NCBI GenBank assembly: GCA_950097015.1
Contig: CATNEN010000007.1
Coordinates: forward strand, 7,059,001 to 7,123,000
Origin: Macrostomum hystrix
Taxonomy: Eukaryota; Platyhelminthes; Macrostomidae
Length of the DNA: 64,000 nt
Reading direction: 5' to 3'
Every line of letters begins with the position of its first letter. Position 1 is the stretch's first letter. The notes beneath the pieces are model-generated. The model had not been told where the DNA came from and did not search any database. It saw nothing but the letters and a program-made list of their open reading frames with translations. A program made the translations under genes and the position numbers. Of this stretch, positions 21,192 through 32,300 are shown piece after piece.

Positions 21192-22032
21192 ATGGCCCTA
21201 GATCACATCGACAGCCAGCAGCAGCAGCCGCAGCAGCCGCCACCGCCGCCGCCAGCCGCGAAGGTGACCGTGGCCTACACCAACGAGCCGTGCCGCCGGA
21301 AGCTGCAGTTCGTGAACGGCAAGTTCGCCGCCCAGAAGCCGCAGACCAGCACCGTGCAGCGGCGCAACGAGCGCGAGCGGAACCGGGTGCGCCTCATCAA
21401 CCGGACATTCGCCACGCTGCGGGCCAGCCTGCCACCGGCGTCGGCATCAGCGGCGGCGGCGGCGGCCGCGGCGGCTGCTTCGGTGACGCCACCGACGGGT
21501 AGCAGCGCGAAGGAGCGGCGAAGGCTGAGCAAAGTGCAGGTGCTGCGGACGGCGGCCGCCTACATCGCCGAACTGGCGGCGCTGCTTCGTGCTGACAGCG
21601 CAGCCGCCTCCACCTCCGCCTCTGCAGCTTCCAATCGTTATTGCTATGGCAACAGCTGGCAGCAGCCGCAGCAACAGCGGCAGCAGCAGCAGCAGAGTCC
21701 ATCGTTTTCGCAGCCACAGATGGCACCGACCTTAAGTGGCGACATCGGCGACAGCCTCCCGGACCTCCAGCTGCTGCTGGACGATTCCGGCAATGACTCG
21801 CAGGAGAACAGAGCTGGTGAGGCTGACGACTTTGAAGACGACTGCGAGGATGAACTCGAAGACGGAGGTCGGTTCCGACTGTCCGTAGAGCCGGACTCGC
21901 CTTCCCCAATGCGGCATTGCAGCTGCGCCGCTGGAGCCAACAGCAGCAACAGCAGCAGTAGCAGCGGCGGCGGTGGCTACAGTGGAAGTACCAGCGGTTG
22001 CTATGGCAACGATGATGGCGGAATTTATGGTG
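21192..22032 (+). CDS. Achaete-scute homologue exon 1
   Basis: It starts at the ATG at 21192, which follows a short AT-rich leader, and holds the whole bHLH domain. The donor GTGAGC follows 22032, leaving phase 1. The open frame continues into the repeat, but that part is intron. Confidence 0.85.
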
Positions 22033-22390
22033 GTGAGCGCCCTTTGCTTGATGGCTTTCTTTATCAGGATGTCAGGAGAGGCAGGGGGTGTCAGGAGAGG
22101 CAGGGGGTGTCAGGAGAGGCAGGAGGTGTCAGGAGAGGCAGGGGTGTCAGGAGAGGCAGGAGGTGTCAGGAGAGGCAGGGGGTGTCAGGAGAGGCAGGGG
22201 GTGTCAGGAGAGGCAGGGGGTGTCAGGAGAGGCAGGGGGTGTCAAGATACTCAATGGAGAGTCAATAACGTGTCACACAAATTCTCTATCATTTCTCATT
22301 GCAGTATCCATGGCCTTCTCGGCCCAGGAGACCTGTGGCTCCGGTGCTGCAGCTCAGAGCACCTGCTGGCAGTCATGGCCGGTGCTGTGA
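21192..22390 (+). CDS. Achaete-scute family bHLH transcription factor
   Basis: This family drives neural precursor fate by binding E-boxes as heterodimers with Daughterless/E proteins. Two exons, 21192-22032 and 22305-22390, give 308 aa. After a Gln/Pro-rich N-terminus the basic region reads QRRNERERNRVRLIN (about 56-70), helix 1 runs to ATLRASLP, and helix 2 starts RLSKVQVLRTAAAYIAELAA (about 111-130). The RNERERNRV core and LSKVxxLR are achaete-scute signatures. The loop is unusually long, about 30 residues with ten consecutive alanines. Downstream are a Gln-rich stretch, an acidic stretch (about 205-222) and a Ser/Gly-rich stretch. The C-terminus ends STCWQSWPVL. The 272-bp intron is mainly a 20-nt repeat. 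Which achaete-scute subgroup it belongs to is not resolved. Confidence 0.87.
22068..22248. repeat. 20-nt minisatellite in bHLH intron
   Basis: Nine copies of GTGTCAGGAGAGGCAGGGGG, filling two thirds of the intron. It shares a 13-nt core with the Wnt intron 4 array. Confidence 0.97.
22305..22390 (+). CDS. Achaete-scute homologue exon 2 (C-terminus)
   Basis: The acceptor TTTCTCATTGCAG precedes 22305. In phase with exon 1 it encodes 28 residues ending SWPVL, with stop TGA at 22388-22390. This position corresponds to the short conserved tail of achaete-scute proteins, though the match is weak. Confidence 0.65.
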
Positions 22391-23602
22391 AGTTTCTATA
22401 AATCGCAGATTCAGTGCCAGTCATTGTACAGAATACCGGCTGTAACATTGTACAGAAGTGCGTTAGAAGATTGGTGAGTTAAAGCTTTACTTTTTTATTT
22501 AATTAAATGGAATATACATGCTTAGCTGCGAATTTTCCACTGATTTCTAACATAATTTGTATGGTTGGCATTGGCAACAAGAAGGAAAGGAAATGCCAGG
22601 TTTAATAAGTATTAGCTAGTCACTATGCGGTCAGCCAGACAATGGCTACAAATGAGGCATCGTGCCTAGTGTCGGATGCGAATGGTCAAGAAAGTAGTTA
22701 TTTATTTTTAAAATCAACTCACCCGTCCGGCCATTGTAAATCACACAGCCGCAATAAACCTGTCACGGCTATAATTGCCCCCAATCCCACAGATCGCGCA
22801 GGTGCTAATTAGGCATTAAAAACTGAAACAAAAAACTTTGTGCCAGTTCAGTTCCACCTGATAAGCCTCTCACTCGCACCTGCAAATTACAGGTATTGCG
22901 CAGTCCATGACCCAGACTGTGGCCAGACAGTAAAGGCTGCAGATCTGGTGCTGGCACGATGGAAGCGAAGACAGCTGGACAATTTACAGTTTATTTTCGC
23001 ATCCTCTTTGTTATTTAATTGTAAGATGTTTTTCTGTAAATCTCAATGGAAACTTGTTAAATAGCTCTTTATTTGTTTGTTATATAGCTGTTAAATTTGT
23101 TTTATTTTTGCTCATTTTCTGTCACATGCATACTTTTAAATGCAGTTTGTTTAAATCTGTTTTTGTTTAATTTTGTACATATCTTTTTTAGCAATGCCCA
23201 TGATAGTGTACAGTGTGACTACACTATTGACGCATACTTGATCAAGCACATTGTTGCATTACCGAACAAGCTATTTTTAATCACAATCACATGTAAATTA
23301 CACATACACATACGACTTACACCTAAATTACTGCTTTTTATGCGTATTTTATTTTTTTATTATAAATTATAATTAAGTACAGAATCAAATTAACAGAACG
23401 ACTAATTAAATCTTACTTTACTCAAAAAAAGTTACTGCATTCGATTTATAAGCAAATTACATTTTTGTAATTCATAGATTTAGCTCTTATTACCAAGGAA
23501 TAAAAAACAATTCGTCACATAAAGTGAAAATGAAAGTACACATGACTTAGATGAGCCAATGTAGAGTCAGTGGCACAACCGCAGCTAAAGCGTATAGCTG
23601 TT
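22391..23602. other. bHLH 3' UTR and AT-rich intergenic DNA
   Basis: An AATAAA at 22753-22758 is a candidate poly(A) signal for the bHLH gene. Beyond it no gene is recognised. Confidence 0.4.
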
Positions 23603-23639
23603 CCAGTCCATGGACTGGGAAAAGCAACGGGTGTATTTC

Positions 23640-23910
23640 AGACACCCAACGCCTACTTCACGATAGCTCTCAAACGAATGGCCGCTTTACCAAAAACTCC
23701 ACCATATGGATCTAAATTTACGGTGAACTAATCTGCAAAGCCGTCCAAGCCGGACAACAAACATTGTTCTGTGTGTACAACTATGGCGAATCCATAGCGG
23801 TTCAGTAGTAGAATATTTAACATAAAACTGATGTGATTCTGGAAGTTTTTTCATCGGATAGAGTGGAAAAATTTAGCTCTAGTTCTGGATTTTCAAGGTG
23901 CTTGGTTGAA
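23640..23910 (+). repeat. Dispersed repeat, copy A
   Basis: This segment aligns by eye, with many differences, to 57225-57545 in the same orientation. Shared anchors are ACTTCAC.ATAGCTCTCAA, CACCATATGG, AAAGCCGTCC, TGTGATTCTG and GATTTTCA.GGTG. A short hairpin CTATGG...CCATAG near 23784-23800 occupies the middle. Its class is unknown. Confidence 0.7.
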
Positions 23911-23914
23911 TATT

Positions 23915-25985
23915 TGGGGAGATACAGAAAAGGTAAAATGCCGGTATTTAGAAATGCAACCTGTCGACTTTCTACTGTTAAGGCAGCTGAAACTGAGCAA
24001 GCGGTGTCTGTTGGTCATGAATCCGACTCAATCACTCGCTGGACTGTTGGACGCGTGCCAATCTCCCAAGAGGTTGAGCAGCAGGTAAAGCGTGTAGCCT
24101 GGAAAATCCTACCCCCTTTAAATTCCTCGCCATTCAATTAGTCGCACTCGAGGACTATTCTTCAGCAGGTGGGTGATTGCGTCCCCACCCTCATGGCCAT
24201 TGTGTGCGGCTTCCAATCTGCAAAGCAATTGTCTCCCAGTCCGCGGTTGCCACCTTCGCTGTTGCTACTTGCTTCACTTGGCTCATTCGCTAGGTTTCAA
24301 TCTTAAAATCGAGGGGACAAGTTTCACACTCCCTTTAATTCATGGCTGCCGTAAATAGAGATTATGCAAGCTGCGATTCTGAGCGCGCTTCCACTTGGCA
24401 ACGCGAACCGAATCCCGAGGGGATGCGCGTTGCGGGTGATAAGGGAGATGGGAGAAAGGTGTCAGTATGAGAATTTTATGGCAAAAATGGACTCAAACAA
24501 AGAGAAACCCGATAAAACAAGGCTAGCTAAATTAAATTCGTTGGGCTGAACTCATTAGCAAAACACTTTTTGGCTTCAAATTATATAATGGATTTTCAGT
24601 TTTACATCTCTTTTAACGAAAAATGGCAGAAGAGAACAAATTATAAATACGAGCGTATCAACTCTCGGAACTCTAAAATAACATATTATATTTATATCTT
24701 AAAATTTCTACTCACAGTAGTAAACACTCAGCAAATGTTAAAAGCAATCGTAATTCACAAATATAAAGCTTGTTGAGAAATAATCTAGCAAATAATTAGC
24801 TCGAAACAGAATAATAGCTATGAGGGAAGAATGGTGAATTTTTCTAATAGCAGGTAAAATGCTGTTTAGATGGCTTGCCCATTTACTTTCGCTCGTATTC
24901 GCTTGCTTTTATTAAGTTGCTTGTATTAATAAAATGATTATTAGTAATCTCATTTTTGGTACGAGATCATAGCAACGAGTTCGTTTGCTTACTTCAATCA
25001 GTAAAAACTTCTTCTCTTATAAAGAGTACAAAATATTAAGCTAATATAGCTATTAAGTTTTGCAAAATGTTATAAACTTCGCGAAATTTATATAATGTTG
25101 TACTTTAGTTTATAAATTATTGACGAACGCTGCCGTAATATATAACCGAGCAAATAGTCTTAAGCTTACCTTTTGAAAAGATTACATAGTTTATCTTTAA
25201 TTTCGTTATTCAGTACGCACTTTATTCGGAATTCAGCTTTTCAATTTGTTTTAGCCCACCACGATAAAACATGTTCCACGCTTTTAAAAAGACCCACAAA
25301 ATTAAGCAGTTTACGTCATTCACAAATGTCTAAACCATAATGACTCAGTGTCAGTTTTGATAAGTTAATTTGTTAAATCTAATATCTAGCTCGTCGTTTT
25401 GTCAGGTAAACATTTTGATTACATTTTGCAATATTTTGTGCCATTATTCGATTGCGAAGTTGGAAGTATTCGAGCAGCCTTCTTTTATAGACTTGTAGGA
25501 CTTTTAGAAATAAGAAAATTATTAATGTGTTTTTGAAGCACTTTTTATATTTAACACCAAGTCAGATAAATGATTTATGCAGTTTTATCTCTAAGATAAT
25601 TTGTTGCATCTAAAACATACAACAGCACAATATACTTATATCGAATGATTATTATAGCTGGTGATTTCAATATTTTTATTTTTTACTTCGTTTTAAGGTA
25701 AAAAAAATAATTTATGTTAAATTATAACACTTTTTTCAGTTTAATCTCTTTTGTTTTTCGTATCAATAACTGTAAAATAATGCATAACATTTCTTGGCTT
25801 TTTTAAGTTATATTTTCTTTTTTCAAGATTTTTTTTCCTAAACTTTCATATATAATATGCATTCTAAATAAAGAAAGCATATATATTAAATTAAACTGAT
25901 TGTAGATCAATAATTGATCTTAATCAAAGAGTAAAACTCTAAAGAACGGATTGTTTATTTACAAACCAAAAACTGCCAATCCTCA
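23915..25985. other. AT-rich intergenic DNA
   Basis: No exon, RNA gene or array is recognised between the bHLH gene and the CDK14-like gene. Confidence 0.5.
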
Positions 25986-26024
25986 CAGAAGTTTCTACTG
26001 CAACTGCTGCAGCTGCAGTCTGAA

Positions 26025-26355
26025 ATGCACAAGGTGGCCAATAGGCGCCGACGCCAGGGGCCTCCGCCTCTGCCGCCGACGACCTCGCGTCCAGCCAGCG
26101 ACCTGGTGATGTCCGCCTCCGCCTCGTTGGCCAGTTCGATTCACCTCCGTCCAGCCGACGAGGAGGACTCGACAATGACGCCGCTATTAGCGCCCAGCGG
26201 CAGGCGGATGCTTCGCTCGGCGGACGAGTCGCAGCTGCTGCTCTGTTGCGACGGCCGCGCCGGCGATGGAGGCGGCTGCGAAGGCGAGTCTTCCTATCGC
26301 AGCGCTGAGCACACCGACATGTGGCTGCGGGCGCCGCTGGCGGTGCCGGAGCTGG
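26025..26355 (+). CDS. CDK14: CDK14-like exon 1
   Basis: ATG at 26025, donor GTGGGT after 26355, leaving phase 1. It encodes a basic then Ser/Asp-rich, low-complexity N-terminus. The frame is open upstream to a possible acceptor CTCACAG at 25988, so the true exon may start at 25989 with an earlier exon unseen. Confidence 0.6.
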
Positions 26356-29300
26356 GTGGGTTGGGCACATAGCTTGAAGAAATTTAGATTGAATGCAAAT
26401 CAGTTGTTTTGTCTGTTTGCCTTTGATGCAATTTTTCTAGGAAATGCTTAAGGAAACTAAGAAGTATTTCTATAGCTATATAAATAAGTATTAGATAATC
26501 TGTCAATAAGTTAAGTCTCCCTTCTCGTTGCATTCCAGTTGGTGACTGTGAGCATTCGGCTGAGCATCCGGCAGTGAATTCGTTGGGCCGCTTGAAGCAG
26601 CTGCGATCCCGGATTCGAGTCTCCATCTCCAAACTGGGTAGGTCTCTTAAAAATGTTTTATGATGATACGGACAGTCTGAAGATCATGAGCCTGAGGATT
26701 AGGACAGTCTGAAGACTAGGACAGTCTGTAGATTTGGACAGTCTGTAGATTTGGACAGTCTGTAGATTTGGACACTCTGTAGATTTGTACAGTCTATAGA
26801 TGTTGAGTCTGTAGATTGGAGTCTTTAAGATTATGAGTCTATAGATAAGGAAGTCTAAAGATTTAGACCGTCTGTAGGTTAAAATATTCTGTAGATTAGG
26901 ACAGTCTGTATATTATGAGTCTGCAGATTTGGACAGTCTGTAGATTAAGACCGTCTGTAGATTCGGACAGTGTGTATATCAGGACAGTCTGTAGATGAGG
27001 AGTCTGTAGATGAGGAGTCTGTAGATGAGGAGTCTGTAGATGAGGAGTCTGTAGATGAGGAGTCTGTAGATGAGGAGTCTGTAGATAAGAAGCCTGTAGA
27101 TAAGGAGTCTGTAAATGAGGAGTCTATAGATGAGGAGTCTGTAGATGAGGAGTCTGTATATGAGGAGTCTGTATATGAGGAGTCTGTCGATGAGGAGTCT
27201 GTAGAGAGGAGTCTGTAGATGAGGAGTCTGTAGTTGAGGAGTCTGTAGTTGAGGAGTCTGTAGATGAGAAGTCTGTAGATGAGGACAGTCTTTAGATGAG
27301 GAGTCTGTAGATGAGGACAGTCTCTAGATGAGGAGTCTGTAGATTAGGACAGACTTAAACCCTTAAAAAATAATGTAACTATTTTAACTAAAGGATCTGT
27401 GCCCATGCAACTTCATCCGCCTGCTGATGCGTCTCACTACCGGCTTCAACAATCCTCGAACAAAACGCCCCGTTTCAGCGACCCCGTCAACGGCAGCCTT
27501 CCGGCCGACACCGTCGATAGTGCTGCACGAGCCGGCCGCAGTTGGCCAGCAGTGCAAACCGGTAGGAACCCCCTCATCCCCCACACGGCCTCCCTATTAC
27601 AAGCTGTCTAAAAGTGCTTATTCTGCCGCATCCCGCGCATCCCCCGCATTTACGCACAAAATTCGATTCCTCAAATTCCCACCGCACCGCGCCATGCTTT
27701 GTCCGCGGGCGGTGGCACCCTGGCCCTCTATAATTAATATTCCTGGAGAAACGGTGCTTGAAGGTCGGCCGGACATCAGCGGGCGGGATCAAACATCCGC
27801 CAGTTTCCACCACCGGCTGCACCCGCTGTATCAAAAGCCCCGATGAATTCCTCAATCAGCAACCGGACATGACGCAGTTGCTGGAACTTGTTGGCCACTC
27901 CCCCCTTGGCCACGGCGGGGCGCCTTAGGAAAAATACCGACCGCACGCGCTGCGGTCAGCGTGAAGAGAGAGAGAGAGATGAGAGTGATTGGGAGATTGG
28001 CTAAGCATTGGTGTGATAATTAATCAGAAAACGTTAGTTCGATAAAACAAAATGCCTCCAGTAAAAGGCAAGCAGAAGCGTAACTAGGAGAGAAAAAATA
28101 AAAGTGGGAGATAAAAAAAACTAGGTGGAGAGAGCAGGGAAGAGAGAGTAGGGATTTGAGTAGGGGAGAGAGCAGGGAGAGAGCAGGGAGAGAGCAGGAA
28201 AGAGAGTAAGGGAGAGAGCAGGGAGAGAGCAGGGAGAGAGCAGGGAGAGAGCAGGGAGAGAGCAGGGAGAGAGCAGGGAGAGAGCAGGGAGAGAGCAGGG
28301 AGAGAGCAGGGAGAGAGCAGGGAGAGAGCAGGGAGAGAGCAGGGAGAGAGCAGGGGAGAGAGATTCTATGGGACAGATGGAATGCGCAAAAAGAATTCCT
28401 AGCGGTTTTGAAGATTATTTGTTATAAATTTGTTAGTTATAAATATATTTGATTTCAAGAAATCAAGAACCTGAGCGGACATAGAGTCAGAAGACTTCTA
28501 CTGGTTCTAGTAAAAAAACAAAGGGTAAATAAAAAAGCCGACTTAGTTTCAGTTTTGTAAATAAAAAAATAGTGAAAGTATATTTCGCGGGCTTCATGGT
28601 GCAGACAAAGAATCCCAGCCAAGCAGGACCAACAGTTTTACAGCCCGAAGTTTTCATTTCTTATTTGATGTCCACAGAATCCCCGCAGATCCCAACGGGA
28701 GTGGGATCGGCAGGAAATGAGAGGCTGGGGCTAGCCGGGAAATCCCCGGTCCTGGTCGCCGAGGAAGAGTCGACAGGCAAAAAAGACGGCACGGCAGATG
28801 ATGAATGGCTGCCGCGCCCCGCCTGGCAACCAGCTTTAGTTTTGTCTCGCATAAGGGTCGCAGAAAATCGGATGGTCGGCTAGGAGAAATTAGTTAGACA
28901 ATGGCGAGTGCGCAGTTATTGCTGCGCAGTTTCCGGACAGAGCAGAGCCATTTTTAGCACCACAAGAAGCTGGCACTGATAACTGGAATGTTTAAATGGT
29001 TTTTTAATCGGCTGCAAACTGAAATCCCTGATCGTGTCAGACTGGAGGAAAGTAAAATCCCAGAGAAATTGAAACGGAATTTCATTAGCCCGAATTCATT
29101 GGCATGCCTGGAAAAGCTAGCGAATCGAATCGAATTCCGAGGCGGCGGTTACCCACGGGAATTTTCCCCCAGCCAAACTGTCTCGCAGCGTTTGTCCATT
29201 TTATGATCCTCCTGCAGAATGGGGTCGGGGATCAGGTCCCTCTTCAAGAAATCTTGTCCCGCCCAGCCGAGCGAGTCGTAATTAAGCCAATTCCTCCTCC

Positions 29301-32300
29301 GACTACTTTTCCCCGCCCGGCCGACGTTTATTCGTGTTGAAGTGCGCGACTGACCCCCCCACCCACCCCCAGCGACGCAATGGGAGCAGCCGCCGCGATG
29401 GCTTTCAGTGGAGCCCGAGTCTCCGCCCAACCGCCGCCGCCGTCTCCGACTCCCCCCCAGGGGGGCCTCGCCGGTGGAGATGGACGGCAACAGTTACCGG
29501 GATAAAATAAGGTGGCGGATTAGTAAGGGGGCGGTGGGCGCACTGAGGTTGAAGGGTCGCCGGCCTCCGCCCCTTCTTCACTCGAGCCGCAGGCCCTTGG
29601 ACACACAGAGACACACAGGCGCATGCGGATCACTCGGCATTTGCATTTTAGCGAATGCGGCACCGCAGAAGCTGTGGCCCACCCACCCCAAATGTGGCCA
29701 ACCCCACCGCCTGCTGGCATCCCCTTGGGGGGATCTGATGCTGACAGTTGCGGCGCTGGCCGGTAGGATGGGGAAATGGGATTAGCGCATAGTACACGAA
29801 CTCTTCGGGGTGCTGGTGGGTGGGGGACGGCAGCTGAAAGAAGACACTGGCCAGTCGCGTGTAGCACTTTTCTGCACAGAGGCAATTCAATTTCAAAGGC
29901 GTTTTTTAGTCACCGTGGCCCACCGGCTGTTTGTGTGCACCGCTTGTGTTTTGCATGTTCAATTTTGTAAACCTGAACATGTGCTGTTTACACTGCCTAA
30001 GAGCTCTGCGAATCTTTTTCTGCTGCGGTCTGCTGGGCCTGAGGACGGGGTGTTGATAAGGTTGATAAGGCCGGCTGAGATCCCTTTAGTGACACAAAGA
30101 AGGGCGAGGAGATCTGTTCGGCATCAGCTAGCTAGCTAACGTTTCCGTTCGATTCTGGATCCTGTTTTACATATGGGACGATACTAGCTTCGATACCTTC
30201 TTGCTTCAATTCTAGCTTCGATTCCTTCTTGCTTCAATTCTAGCTTCGATTCCTTCTTGCTTCAATTCTAGCTTCGATTCCTTCTTGCTTCAATTCTAGC
30301 TTCGATTCCTTCTTGCTTCAATTCTAGCTTCGATTCCTTCTTGCTTCAATTCTAGCTTCGATTCCTACTTGCTTCAATTCTAGCTTCGATTCCTTCTTGC
30401 TTCAATTCTAGCTTCGATTCCTTCTTGCTTCAATTCTAGCTTCGATTCCTTCTTGCTTCAATTCTAGCTTCGATTCCTTCTTGCTTCAATTCTAGCTTCG
30501 ATTCCTTCCTGCTTCAATTATAACTTCGGTTCCTTCTTGCTTCAATTCTAGCTTCGATTCCTTCTTGCTTTTAGTTCTAGCTTCGATTGTTTCTTGCTTT
30601 TAGTTCTAGCTTCGATTCCTTCTTGCTTCAATTCTAGCTTCGATTCCTTCTTGCTTCAATTCTAGCTTCGATTCCTTCTTGCTTCAATTCTAGCTTCGAT
30701 TCTTACTTGCTTCAATTCTAGCTTCGATTCCTTCTTGCTTCTATTCTAGCTTCGATTCCTTCCTGCTTCAATTATAACTTCGGTTCCTTCTTGCTTCAAT
30801 TCTAGCTTCGATTCCTTCCTGCTTCAATTATAACTTCGGTTCCTTCTTGCTTCAATTCTAGCTTCGATTCCTTCTTGCTTTTAGTTCTAGCTTCGATTGT
30901 TTCTTGCTTTTAGTTCTAGCTTCGATTCCTTCTTGCTTCAATTCTAGCTTCGATTCCTACTTGCTTCAATTCTAGCTTCGATTCCTTCTTGCTTCAATTC
31001 TAGCATTGATTCCTTCTTGCTTCAATTCTAGCTTCGATTCCTTCTTGCTTTTAGTTCTAGCTTCGATTGTTTCTTGCTTTTAGTTCTAGCTTCGATTCCT
31101 ACTTGCTGCAATTCAGGCTTCGATTCCTTTTTTGGTTCGAATCGAGCTTTGATTCATTCTTTGACAAAAATCTAGCTTCGATTCCTTTTTGGTATCAATC
31201 TAGCTTCGATTCCTTTTTGGTATCAATCTAGCTTCGATTCCTTTTTGGTATCAATCTAGCTTCGATTCCTTCTTGTTATAAATGTAGCTTCGATTCCTTC
31301 TTGTTATAAATGTAGCTTCGATTCCTCCTTTGTAAAATTCTAGCTTCGATTCCTTCTTGCTTTAGTCTTAGCAGTTTTACTTTCTTAAATTCAAACAAAC
31401 ATCTAACAATATGTTTGTTAATATGGTTGTTTATATGTTAATCTGATAACTAAAAAACTGAATTACTGCTCAGTTTATCGATGGCAACTCGCTGAGCACT
31501 CGGAGTCAGTCAGCTGATCGGAGCTCCAGCCATCGGGTCGGCGACGACTTCGCTAGCGGAGCGGGCAGCGGAGGCGGAAGGCAACAGCAGCTTCTGCGAC
31601 TTCGAATAAGTGAGTTGGCTCCTTTGTCCCGCCCCAGCGCATTGCCAGCGCAGCTTGTCTTATAGGGCTCTTTAATGTCAAGTCAACAAGATCAAAGTTG
31701 ATCACCTGATTGAAAAAAGGCGAGTGGAAAAATATTTTCTATCATCTCCGGTTTCTCACCTGACTTTCTAGCCTTCATCTGCTAGTTGTGCAGTTGTTGC
31801 TCCAACTGTCTGCGAGTTTCCGCCTCAAAGGAGCACGGAAGAAAATGTACTTTATTGCGAGAATCATCAAGTCATTCAAATGTTGGATCTAGCAACCCAT
31901 TCTAACCAGTAGCACAAATTCGTCCGTGGACTAGTCTAGCAATCCACCAAATGCTGCTTTTAAAAGTGCATCTGCACTTTTGCCGAAAACTTTTATACCT
32001 CTCCTCTCCTCTCCTCTCCTCTCCTCTCCTCTCCTCTCCTCTCCTCGCTCGTTGCTCCAGCCTTCGCTCGCCTCGGCCAGCCGCTTCGTCGACATCGTTC
32101 GGCTGGCAGCGTGGCTGCCGCCGCTATCTCCACAGTTGCCGACGGCAGCTCCGGTCACGTCAACGAAGTCGCAGCTTCCGGCGCATCGTCAACCTCCGAG
32201 TCGCGCCAAGATGCCGTCAGGCGCCCGCGCTCCTCCACGAGCTGCCGAATCAACGGCGGCGAAGAATGCGGCTTTGGTCGCTCCGACTCCTATCAGAGGC

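Noticed and set aside
28572-28883. 103-aa frame inside CDK14 intron 3, possibly an extra exon with acceptor GATGTCCACAG near 28676
   Set aside because: No similarity to CDK N-termini and no donor in a useful phase.
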